64,000 nt of DNA from Zingiber officinale (Eukaryota > Streptophyta > Magnoliopsida > Zingiberales > Zingiberaceae), in NCBI RefSeq assembly GCF_018446385.1, contig NC_056000.1, forward strand, positions 37,919,511 to 37,983,510. Reading direction: 5' to 3'. The notes under the pieces are model-generated. The model worked only from the letters and a program-made list of their open reading frames with translations. It was not told the DNA's origin and searched no databases. Numbering within the stretch: the stretch's first letter is position 1; each line of letters begins with the position of its first letter. Positions 44,481 to 54,864 of this stretch are shown here, in pieces. The translations under genes and the position numbers were made by a program.

Positions 44481-45000
44481 ATTAAATGAAGAACCATAAT
44501 CTAGGGAATTATGGGAAGAAAATCAAGTCTTGAGGTCAAGGCTTGATAAAATGGAAAGGCCCCTAAAAAGGATGGAAAGTATCCTTAAAAGGTAAAAAGA
44601 GCAAAATCTAGGTCTAGTACTACAAGGGTCATCCACGGGCCATAGGGGTTTGGGATACATACCGAAAAATAAAAAGGATGTGTCCTCTTACCATATGGTT
44701 CCATATAATTATGGAACCAACCCTAGGTTAAATGGTCAAGTCAAAAATACTAGGGAGGTTATTCCTAAGAGTATTTTTGCACCAAAAGTGACTAAGACTT
44801 CTAAGAAGTCCAAGAAAGTCACTAAGAAGGTCACAAGGGAAGCAATCCCTAGGGTTAACCTAGAAAATGTGACCAAGGCCTCTAAGAAGCCTAACAAGGT
44901 CTCTAGAAGGTATCTAGGGAGGCTATCCTTAGTGAGTACCTAGAGCATCCAAGGAGCACCAATAGGTTTTGGGTTCCTTGGAGCATTTTCTCTACCCCGT
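44481..45000 (+). pseudogene. Sirevirus A gag C-terminal remnant
   Basis: A decayed continuation of gag. It includes a coiled-coil-like piece (ENQVLRSRLDKMER, about 44520-44560), the YIPKNKKDVSSYHMVPYNYG segment (44655-44715), several KVTK/KKSKKV repeats, and a final FWVPWSIFSTP (about 44965-45000). That last segment corresponds to the VWVPK-type box that precedes the protease in full Sireviruses. Frame changes occur at about 44476, 44597 and 44941. Protease and everything after it are missing. Confidence 0.7.
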
Positions 45001-47271
45001 AGATGGGTTAGAGAATGTCAACTCTAATTGAAAAGGTAGTTAACCTAATCATGATGAAGTTGACACTTTAAGAGCATTTTCAAGGTTATTGTTAACTTTT
45101 GAAAATGATATGAATAAATGGATTACTCTTGGAAAGAGTAAGATGTGTCATAATTTGAGTATGTGGGTATAATTTTAATTGGCACAAGAAATCAAGTCTA
45201 AAGAAATGTCAAGTTGGGATGTTGGCATCCTATTGGGAAGTTAAAGGCAAATCTAAGCCTTAATTTAATTTGTTACTCTTTAAAAGAGTAATATGTGTCA
45301 AAATTTGATGAATATGTTTAATTTAAATTGGCACAAAATTAAGAAAATCAAAAGAAATGTCAATATTGAATTTTGACATTTTCTTGGGAAATAGTGGGCA
45401 ATTTAGGGTTTAAATTTTTAATTTAGCTAAGGATTAAGGATACTTAGATAGATAATCTAGGTATTTCTTTTATGCTAATTTACCATGCGTTGTTTGCCCA
45501 TCATATGCCATGACATCATATTTTGTATTCATATTTTATTATGAAAAACACAAAAATACCATGTCATGTCATACATACATCATGTAGTTCTAGGAAATTT
45601 TCTTTTAAAAATTATTTATCTTTGATGTATGTCATATCACATCATGCATAACCTTTATTCCTTGCAATTAAGGGCAAAAGGTATTTATTAACAAGTAACA
45701 TCTTTGGTGGATGTTCATAACCTCAAAATGCCTAGATAGATATGCAGGATCCCTAGATTAGGGCAAAACCAAAGTTTATATCTCACTAAGAACTATAAGG
45801 TGACTTGTATGTGGTTTCGTACACATTAAATACAAGTGGGATGTTAGGGTGATGAACAAAACTCAAGATGTTGATTTAGTGCACTCTTTTGAGTTTTAGG
45901 TTCATCAAAACACATAGTTATGTGTTTTCTAATCATTGGGAAAGCTAATGTACAAGTTATGTGCATTGAGCTCAAAGAACATGGTTGGATATTGGTTTTG
46001 AAAATCCTTTTGAAATACTTTTGGAAAACCTTGGTGAAGACTATCTTTTGATAGTAATCATCATTGAATAGTTGAGCACAAACTTGGAAGAAAAAACTAA
46101 AGTTTTTATAAGTTTTCAAGTTTGTGTCAATAGTGGAAAATGGAAAGTATTTTCATAGAAAACTATTTTTCCTTGATAGTATATACCCTAAGGAATGTTT
46201 GCATAAATTTTCATGATTTTTCGATTTGTGTAGAATTTTAGGGGAGTTTCTGAAATTCACTGAAATAAATTTTCAGTTTTTCAGAGCTCCAATCGATCAC
46301 CCAATCAATTGGAGTGACTCAATCGATCGGGCGATCGATTAAGAGGAGCTTTCCCGCGAGCAGAAGCTCGCTGGATCGATCAGCCGATCGATCCACACAG
46401 CCGATTGATCCACACAGTCTGAATAGATCAGTGGATCGATTCAGCAGGGTTCAATCGATTGGGACCCAACTCCAATCGATTGGGGATGCTGATTTTATCT
46501 GGGAAAGCTTATTTTCAACATTTGAACCATTTTTAGTCTATAAAATCATTCCTAACTCCTCAAAACACATTTGTATACATTTAGGGGGAGTTTTCATGGT
46601 AAAAAAGGATGGATTGGTCAAGGAAGACTAAGTAGAAGTTTAGGTTGAGGTTTGGTTTCAATATTGAATTTTTGAACCTCAAAACTTCTAAATTTGGATT
46701 TCCTATATGTTTAGGGATTTCAAGTCATTATTGGTGCAATGACAGATGTTATGTGCATATCTTTAGGGGGAGTTACTCTTTAAGGACATGAAAATCTATT
46801 TCTCATACACCTTGGAAGGTGGTTAACTTTTTTTTAACAAAAATGCTCAAGGTTGGGCATTTGAATGTAATGGAGAGTGGATATCTTCATTATTCAAGTG
46901 GTGTATGCTCACGGATGAGCATTTGATGACAATGAAGGGTATGAGACCTTCATTTGAATCGTGTGTGAATATACCAAGTGGTATATGCTCAAGGATGAGC
47001 GTTAAGAATAATGAAGGGTATGAGACCTTCGTTATTGTGTTGTGAACAACGAGTGAAGTTGTAAACAACGTTGGATAACTCTTCAGGGGGAGAGTTTTTG
47101 ATGTGTGCCAATAGGGGGAGAATGTAGGGTTAAGTTAGATCTTCATTACCTAAGAGGGAGGTTGCCCTCTAGAAAAGGAGGAGAATGAAGGGAATCCTCA
47201 TTCATATATTGGCATGAAGGAAGTTGGGGCTATGAGATTAGCCTAACTTAAAGGAGGTATTGTCAAATATC
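45001..47271 (+). other. Sirevirus A pol-less internal region with repeated PPT-like motifs
   Basis: The AT-rich internal DNA carries no recognisable protein. A duplicated phrase (GAGTAA(G/T)ATGTGTCA(T/A)AATTTGA with GGCACAA and AAGAAATGTCAA) occurs at 45137-45215 and 45285-45365. A second palindromic CGATCGAT cluster lies at 46285-46485. Four AGGGGGAG words precede the true polypurine tract. GAATGAAGGGTATGAGACCTTC-type phrases (46928 and 47012) form a short direct repeat. In full-length relatives this is where pol and the extra 3' ORF would be. Confidence 0.6.
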
Positions 47272-47285
47272 AAAAAGGGGGAGAT

Positions 47286-48860
47286 TGTTGGTGCAATATT
47301 CCCTAGGTCAAAGTTGACCTTGTTGACTGAGCTTGAATTGAGTCAAGCTCGAGTCTTGATGTTTGGGTTTCAATGTTTGACAATACATATAGACAGCACA
47401 TGGAGATTACAGGTGCGATTGTTCATGTGGGAAGATTGTGAAGGAGAGTCAAGTAGGTCAAGGTTGACTGGATACTTGATTGGAAAGTCCTAGTGAGTGA
47501 AGCTGGGTAGAAGAAAAGTCCTGGTGAGTGAAGTCAGGTGAAAGACCTAGTGAGTGAAGCTAGGTAGAAGAAAATTCTGGTGAGTGAAGCCAGGTGAAAG
47601 TCCTGGTGAGTGAAGCTAGGCAGAGGAAAAGTCCTAGTGAGTGAAGCTAGGCAGAAGGGAAGTCCTGGTGAGTGAAGCCAGGCAAGGAAAATCCAGATGG
47701 ATCAAGTTTGATCATACATCTGATGTTGGGAAGCCCAAGTAGGTTAAAAGGATTGACCGGATACTTGGCACGGGAAATCCAGGTGGATCAAGGTTGATCG
47801 GACACCTGGTGGAGATAAGTCTAAGTGGATCAAGGATGACCGGACACTTGGTACGAAGAGAAAAGTCCAAGTGGGTCAAGGATGACCGGACACTTGTTAC
47901 GAAGAGAAAAGTCCTAGTGGGTCAAAGGGATTGACCGGACACTTGGTGAGGGAGTTCTAGCAGGTCAAGGGTGACCAGATGCTAGGCATGATGTACCAAC
48001 AGGTCATGATTAACCAGATGTTGGTCTAGGGGACTTTGGACTTATTTTTGGGCAAAAACAAGAGCTGGATCGATCATCCGATCGATTGGCTCATGCCCAA
48101 TCGATCGGCTGATCGATTGGGCGAGTCCTTGCGACAAGTCTCCTCCCAATCGATCAGTGGATCGATTGGGAGAATCGTTGATCACACAGAAAGCCTCCCA
48201 ATCGATTGGGAGCTGCGATTTCGCGCGATAAGCCCTGGATCGATCGGTCGATCGATCCAGGCAATTCCCAAGAGCACAGAGGCGCTCTGGATCGATTGGC
48301 CGATCGATCCAACGCCTCCCCGATCGATTGGGAGCAATCTAATCGATTGGGATTTGACCGTTGGCGCAGGATATAACTGTTGGCGAGCGTTTCCCACAAC
48401 ACTTCTTCCTTGATTATTCTTCAGCGACACAGCAGATCTTCACAGCGACTTCTCCACAGCTCTCACGCCAGATCTTGAAGGTTCTTGGAGTCTTGTGCTG
48501 GTGCACGTCCAAGTCAAGAGGCGAGAAAGGAGCTAGGGTTAGGGTTTCTTGTGCATATCTTGTAAGCTTTTGCTTGTATTGTATTTCTCTTCCCTTTCTT
48601 CTTGTACTATGAGCTTGTAGGGCTTCTCCGCCTTCGGTAGTTACCGTAAAGGAGTTTTTATTAGTGGAGGGTGCATGAGTGTGTGGATCCTTGGACTAGT
48701 CACCTCTTCTTGAGGTGGATACCAAGTAAATCTACGAGTTAGCATGGTGTGGTTGTTTCTTTATATTTTCTGCTGCATTTCATCACAAGAAGCAAGCAAC
48801 GTCGAGCACGGGATCGCGCCGAGTTATTCACCCCCCTCTAGCTACATTTTGGTCCCAACA
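47286..48860 (+). repeat. 3' LTR of Sirevirus A
   Basis: This intact 1575-bp LTR begins immediately after the polypurine tract. It carries the tandem GTGAGTGAAGC(T/C)AGG array (47490-47690), the GATGACCGGACACTTG phrases, the uninterrupted empty site of the nested solo LTR (48027-48031), a palindromic CGATCGAT cluster (48060-48345), a conserved 3' part (TTCTTGAGGTGGATACCAAGT at 48707-48726) and the terminal CCAACA. It is followed by the GGTAA duplication and then CACTA transposase sequence. Confidence 0.93.
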
Positions 48861-48865
48861 GGTAA

Positions 48866-50800
48866 AACATCATTTCTCTTAACGATATTATGATAAAATG
48901 TGCCAATTGATGTCAAAGTTGTTTTCCGCTGATAATTGCATGACTGATAGCTTCTACAATATAAAGAAATTGATTAGAGATTTAGGTTTGCTAATAGAGA
49001 ATATTCATTGTTGTATCGATAATTGCATGATTTTTTGGAATAAAGATAACAAACTGATGGAATGTAGAATATGTAATTACTCTCGTTATAAGCAGAGTAG
49101 TCGCATGTCTGGGAAGAAGAAGAAAAATATTCCCTTGAAAGTCATGTATTACTTTCCGTTAACTGCTAGGCTCCAACACTTCTATGCATCTACCGCAAAT
49201 AGCAAGCCCCATGAGATGGCATCAAAATCATATACACAAAGGAGATATAATGTGTCATCCTTGTGATTCACTAACGTAGAAATATCTTGATACAATATTT
49301 TTTTCCTTTGCAATGGAACCATGTAATATTAGACTTAGACTTTCGGTAAATGGATTTTAGCCATTTGAAAGTTATAGACAATAATATTCATCTTGACCAG
49401 TTATATTAATACCATATAACTTAGCTCCATAAATGTGCATGAAAGATGAATTCATATTTCTTACTGTGCTTATTCTAAGTCTTCAGAATTCAAAAGGGCA
49501 AGTAGATGTTTCTTACAACCTTTGATTGTTGAGCTGAACCATTTATAGAATGTAGGGTCTAAAACTTATGACATTGAAAGTAAATCAAATTTTACAATGC
49601 ATGTTGCTTTGTTATGGACGATTAGTGATTTTTCAGTATACTCAATATTGTTAGAATTGAGCATGACTGACAAGTTAACATATCCACATTACATGAGTAA
49701 GCCTGATGTATTTTCATTGCTTTGTAGTGGAAATGTATCTTGGTTTAATAATCATCGAAAATTTTTACTAGCTAATCACCCATTTAGAAAAAATAAGAAA
49801 AATTTCAAAAGGAATGAAATGGTTAGGAAACTTCCTACGATATCAAAATCAGGTAAAGAAGTTCTTGATGAAATTGACAGTTATGGATTTCTTCCAATAT
49901 ATCAGAATGGATCTGATGATATAAATAAATACATTGTTAGAGTGAACATGTATCTTTAGATGAAAAGAAGCATATTTTGTGAGTTATCATATTGGAAGTA
50001 TTTACTCATTCGACATATATAATTTAGATGTGATACATATTGAGAAAAAAATCTTCGATAACATCTTCAATACTGTGATGAAGGTTCATGGGGAAACTAC
50101 AGATACAACAAAATTACATGAGGAATTAAGATAATTAGTAAACAGACCTGAGTTATATCAGAATGAAACAACTAGTAAATATCTGAAAGCATGTTATACA
50201 ATAAACAAAGAAGGTAAGCAAGCATTATATACTTGGTTAAAAGCAATCAAATTTGTTGATGGATATGCCTTGAATATGTCTCGCTGTGCTGATAAGAATA
50301 GGTTAAAAATATTCGGAATGAAGAGTCATGATTATCACGTGTTTATACAAAGACTAATTCCAATAGCATTCTATGATATACTTCCTAACAATGTTTGGCA
50401 AGTACTTACAGAGTAGAGTCTTTTTTTTTTTTCAGAGATTTGACTTCAAGGGTTATTATATCCATAGATATGCTTCGGCTTCAGACAGACATTCCAATGA
50501 TACTCTGTAAGCTTGAACGAATATTCTCACCTAGTTTTTTTTTAAAATTTTATGGAACATCTACCTGTTCATTTTCCTTATGAGGCACAACTAGGTGGAC
50601 TTGTGCAATACAGATAGATGCACCCATTTGAAAGATTTCTAAGGAAATTAAAAAATAATATTCGTAACAAAGCAAGAGTTGAGGAATCAATATGTAATAC
50701 ATATTTGGTTGAAGAAACAACTTCCTCCTGCTCTTATTATTTTGTTGATCATGTGAAAATGAGACATCATAAGTGTCCTCGAAATTCTGATTGATACTCA
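48866..50800 (+). pseudogene. CACTA transposase TNP2 (continuation after the insertion)
   Basis: This continues the transposase interrupted at 38798. Recognisable blocks are SADNCMTDSFYNIKKLIRDLGL and IDNCMIFWNKDNKLMECRIC..SRYK (48920-49100), a zinc-binding C..C..C pattern of TNP2; IPLKVMYYFPLTARLQHFYAS (49132-49195); ALLWTISDFSVYSILLELS (49603-49660) and SWFNNHRKFLLANHPFRKNKKNF (49738-49808). Then comes the DUF4218-type C-terminal region: PMILCKLERIFSPSFF, LGGLVQYR(W)MHPFERF and KARVEESICNTYLVEE (50490-50720). Stops and frame changes near 49265, 49560, 49957 and 50416 make it inactive. TNP2 binds the inverted ends and performs cut-and-paste transposition. Confidence 0.88.
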
Positions 50801-50999
50801 ACTAACAAACCCAGAGATACTCACTAGATAGCATCATATATATCAAAAAAGTTTAAAGAACGATTATCTCCTACTGGTACTATATGGCGGCTTGTAGATC
50901 AAGATATGAAGAATTTTATTATAGAAAATTTTTTGTAAGTATTTAGAATAGAACCATATTTATAGTTAACATAATATTAATTATCAAAATATATTATTG

Positions 51000-51880
51000 C
51001 AGAAGATATATGTTTGGGAGGAGGGCTAGGAGGAAATGTTAAAAAAAAAAAATTGGAATGCCTACTGCTCTAAACTGTACAAGGACATGTTGTACAAGTG
51101 AAGGCAAAGGAGCACCAGTCCATCTAAGGTTCCTGATGTAGTTTGGAAATCTTGGAGAGTCATTTGGGCTACCCAGCATTGGCAGGACAATTCAACGATT
51201 ACACGCAGCAATCGTAATTCAAAGCCTACTGGGCCGAGCATCGGATCCACAAAGTATACTGATGGATCTCGTTCGATGGTGAAGCATGCCTCTGACTTGG
51301 TATGTTTAAAATTAAATTATATAAATCTTTCTAACATATATTTTGTTATTAGTTTTAATGTATTTACCTGTACATAGACTGCTAAATTACAAAGAACTCC
51401 CACTTATTGGGAGATATTTAATAAAACTCATAAGAAGAAAGATGTGTCATTTGTCGATCGACGTTTCTCAGCAATTAACATAAGAATATTAAATTTCATG
51501 AATATATTTGTACACTTTATGTGGAGGTTACTAAAATTATTATTTTGACACAGGAAATAATGTCTACTAAAGTTGCTAAGATATCTCAGCCTGAGGCAGA
51601 GGGAGAGGGGTCACAATCTCTTTCAACCGATTTAGTTAATGACATTTATTATAATGTCGTCGGTGGAAAGAAGAAGACATCCTTTTACAAGCTTGGCTCT
51701 CAGGCCTTAGTTATGTATGAACGGATGAGGACTCCAGGGATCAGGGGTCATCCTACTTCCTCCTCCTCATCTAGTGAGGTACAAGAATTGCAGGAGGAAA
51801 ATGAGGACTTGCGGACTCAACTATCGTCATTGGAGAAGACGATGGCCGGGAGGGATGCAGAGATATGGGAGATGCGATAG
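51000..51880 (+). pseudogene. CACTA second ORF (TNP1/Ptta-type accessory protein), decayed
   Basis: Downstream of TNP2, the last open part (51560-51880) reads MSTKVAKISQPEAEGEG...YYNVVGGKKKTSFYKLGSQALVMYERMRTPG followed by a coiled coil (SSEVQELQEENEDLRTQLSSLEKTMAGRDAEI). The GGKKK..YKLGS block and the terminal coil resemble the plant Ptta/En-Spm accessory protein (PF03004-like), which binds subterminal repeats. Upstream, 51180-51300 carries THWQDNSTITRSNRNSKPTGPSIGSTKYTDGS-like sequence in a separate frame. Several stops and a likely intron (51300-51370) separate the pieces. Confidence 0.7.
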
Positions 51881-51899
51881 CAACGGGCTTAGACTGATG

Positions 51900-52655
51900 C
51901 GATAGTTTGTTATCTGTAAACATTTACAGTGACGTTCTCTCTAGATTCACATATGGTTAGCTCGCATCGTTTGGAGTCCTAGGACACCCAAGATCCCAAC
52001 CATTCCCCTACAGAGTAGATTATTTTAATGTATACATCATTTATCTTAACTTCTAATTTCAATAAAAAATAATATTATTTTTTTTTAAAAAAATAATTAT
52101 ATGAATATCTGATTGTATTATACATTTTCATAAATGTTTTTAGATTTGGCATATTTTTATCCTAGGGATGCAAGTATGTATTTTTAAAAACTGCCCACTA
52201 GCTTAACTACTTATTAGTTTAAGATAAATAATTATATCTTTTGTAGTTTAATATCTCATTTTCTATTCACAATTAATCTTAATGAAATTTCATGCAGGAT
52301 GCTGAGATGATTTTGTTACTTATTTTGATTTTGATGTATTGTATTAGATTATTTTGTATTGGACAAACTTCATCTTATATTAGATTCGAACATGGGTTGG
52401 ATTTACTATTATGTATCTAGTTCATTTTAGTTCAGCTAGAATGTTATGTTGTTTGTGATGTGTTGTGTGTTTGTTATGTGTTATGAGTTTGTTATGTTGT
52501 AATTGTTGATGTGTAATAAGTTTATTATAAGTTTTGTTGTTAAGTATTATGAGTTTATTATCAAAATCATGCTTGTAATAATTGGAGTGATTTATATTTA
52601 TATGTAAATAGGAAAAACAGAAAAATAAAAAGAGAATTAGTAAACTGTAGGATAG
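51900..52655 (+). other. CACTA 3' region between the second ORF and the subterminal repeats
   Basis: AT-rich non-coding sequence. A low-complexity block at 52440-52560 is built of TGTTATGTGTT / TTATGAGTTTGTTATG words, which produce open but meaningless frames on the minus strand. No other feature was recognised. Confidence 0.45.
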
Positions 52656-53170
52656 ATTAGCGATGGACATTTGATTTTCCGTCGCTAATAGCGACAGATA
52701 TTTTTAAAATCATCGCTATTAGCGACAGATTTTTTAAATATCCGTCGCTAATAGCGACGGAAAGTCAAATGTCCGTTGCTACTATTAAGGGTGCGATACT
52801 TTTACAATACGTTTCGATACATAAAACAAGAGATTAACGTCGGAAAATTTAAATATCCGTCACTAATAATGACGAATAATCTAAATATCTATCTCTAACA
52901 GCAACAGGTAATTTAAATATTCATCGCTAATAGTGATGAGTATTTAAATTTTCCGTCGCTAATATTTTAACATAGATTTTTACTCCATTTGGCTAGGAGC
53001 TATAAAATTTTAGACATTCGTTGTTATATATAGCGACGAAATATAAATATTCGGCACTACAATATCAACAACTGAAATATGCACGACTAGACGCTTTCAA
53101 TCACTATTCCATTGCAATATGTATTTAGCGACGGATAAATTTTATCTGTATTTCTTGTATTTTTATAGTG
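52656..53170 (+). repeat. CACTA right subterminal repeats and inverted end
   Basis: At least eight words of the form (C)CGTCGCTAATAGCGACGG or its half occur in both orientations between 52656 and 53140, often separated by AAATATTTA-like spacers. The last 30 bp read, in reverse complement, CACTATAAAAATACAAGAAA. The match in word type with 37240-37640 shows that both regions belong to one element. Confidence 0.88.
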
Positions 53171-53195
53171 TAATTCTCCTTAGTTGGAGACTTCT

Positions 53196-53231
<36 letters not shown>

Positions 53232-53831
53232 TTAAAAAATAATCAGGTAATTTTAAATCTAACCTTAAAAATTTTCATATGTGATTGGATAATCCAGCCA
53301 AGAAATATAGGAAACTTCGAGTTATTACTCATACGCGGTTCAGATGATATTTTTCCCAAAAAAAAAAAAAAAAATCTAGGGCACATTATGATCAACCTAT
53401 TGCTTTCTCCTTAGTCATGTAAATCGTCTTATAAGAAATATCCTTATACCAATTTTGTCAAAACTGCTATATTGACTTAATTTAGTAAAAAAAAATTAAA
53501 AATATAAGCATGGAAAGACTTTAAAAACTTCGGTGATCACAAGAAAAGATTTATTTTGAAAATTTGATCAATTAGGTCCACACACTTCTAATAATAAATA
53601 AGATCATATAATAACTATGGAGGTTCTAAAAAATAAAAAACCTACTTATTTTAAAAAAATATTAGTTTAGATCTATATAATAGTTTTGGATCATAATAAA
53701 GTTGGTTTGAGAATGTTTACTAATATATTATAATTTCAAATAACAATATTGGTCAAACTTGATATAAAGAAATAAAAAATAATAATACTGACAAATATTT
53801 AGAAGATTTATTTTTAAATGTGTATAAATTG
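53171..53831. other. AT-rich spacer with ATA microsatellite
   Basis: DNA between the CACTA end and the second Sirevirus. It holds an (ATA)n microsatellite at about 53197-53232 and a poly-A tract at about 53358-53375. No coding sequence or transposon ends were recognised. Its last five bases (AATTG, 53827-53831) would be one copy of the target duplication of the adjoining LTR. Confidence 0.6.
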
Positions 53832-54456
53832 TGTTAGGATCGGTTGAGCTAGAGGGAGGAGGAGGGGGGGTGGTGAATGACTCACTTCGTTTTCTTGATA
53901 AATTTGATCTTTCGCAGTAGACATTTGAAGGCAATGCTAACTCTTGTATTTACTTGGTATCCACCTCCTCAAGGAGGTGACTAGTCCAAGGATCCACACC
54001 ACCGTCACCCTTTCCACTATTAAACTTCTCCTTCTCGGACTAACACCGAAGGTGGAGAAACCTTACAAGACTTACAAGCCTCCCTTTCCAAGAGAAAAGA
54101 TCACACTCACAATAATGAGGAAGAAAAGAAAGATTACAAACGTGAAATGCTTCTTCCTTGTGACGTGAGTCTTGAAAGTGTGGGGAGATGGAAAGCTTGA
54201 TCTTCAATTCCTTGAGAGATCTTGAGCACTTCAAAGGTTGATCACACTAGAGCAATAGAATCCGATTTTCTGACCTGCAAGGACTCTTTTGCCAAGAATC
54301 CGATCCTTGACCTTCTTGGACTTCTCTTGCATCCGGTCTTTCAACCTGCAAGAAACTTCTCCTGCAAACTTATAATGCATGTTAGATTCAACGTATTAAC
54401 ATAAACTTAAACAATTGTCAACACATTGAAACTTCGAGGGCATGATTACACCAACA
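53832..54456 (-). repeat. 3' LTR of Sirevirus B (minus orientation), 625 bp
   Basis: The plus-strand edges are TGTTAGGATCGG (53832) and CACCAACA (54456). A mirror-image polypurine tract (ATCTCCCCCTTTTT, 54457-54470) lies on the high-coordinate side, so the element reads on the minus strand and this is its 3' LTR. The section 53950-54000 (TACTTGGTATCCACCTCC and GACTAGTCCAAGGATCCACAC) is the reverse complement of the conserved 3' part of the Sirevirus A LTR. This shows a related family with a much shorter U3. Confidence 0.88.
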
Positions 54457-54864
54457 ATCTCCCCCTTTTTGATGTTTGACAATCTATTTAAGTTTAGGCT
54501 AATTTCCAATACACCATAATAATATAATGATAAATAATGATTGCAACTACGCTGAAATTTATCTGAATTTAGCATAAGCAGTAAGCATGAACTTCAATTG
54601 CAATTAAATTAAGCATAAACGTCAACATATCTCCCCCTTTGTCAAAAATCAAAAACAAAGCTCCCCCTTAATACGAGCACTAAGCAACCATGATAAATCC
54701 GAGAAGTACTCCCCCTAAAACACACATACATCAACATAATATAAGAATTTGATTGTAGAAACAAAATGAAATATACACCAACCAACATATCATATAACCA
54801 AAATAAAATGAAGTTCACAGAGAGACTCCATAACAAACATCCATGTAGCGCACAATAACACGTA

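Larger units (their letters stand above)
38799..48860 (+). mobile_element. Sirevirus-type Ty1/copia element lacking pol, TSD GGTAA
   Basis: Both ends are exact: TGTTGGTG at 38799, GGTCCCAACA at 48860, and GGTAA on each side (38794-38798, 48861-48865). The 5' LTR is 38799-43134 (1665 bp after removing the nested solo LTR), and the 3' LTR is 47286-48860 (1575 bp). The primer-binding site TGGTATCAGAG (43137-43147) fits initiator-methionine tRNA. The polypurine tract is AAAAAGGGGGAGA (47272-47284). Upstream copies of the same purine word at about 46583, 46764, 47085 and 47112 are the repeated PPT-like motifs seen in Sireviruses. Only gag-type coding sequence is present (43295-44940). From 45000 to 47270 there is no protease, integrase or reverse transcriptase, so it must have depended on other copies. 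Confidence 0.93.
37240..53170 (+). mobile_element. CACTA (En/Spm) transposon, split by a Sirevirus insertion
   Basis: The right terminus at 53170 reads, in reverse complement, CACTATAAAAATACAAGAAA, a CACTA-type inverted repeat followed by the likely 3-bp target TAA. Subterminal words of the form CCGTCGCTAATAGCGACGG are dense at both sides (37240-37640 and 52660-53120), as transposase-binding repeats are in this superfamily. In between are the TNP2-type transposase pieces (38290-38798 and 48866-50800) and a second ORF (51000-51880). No left CACTA terminus was found near 37200, so that end is eroded or deleted. The 10.07-kb Sirevirus accounts for most of the length; the element itself is about 5.9 kb. 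Confidence 0.85.
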
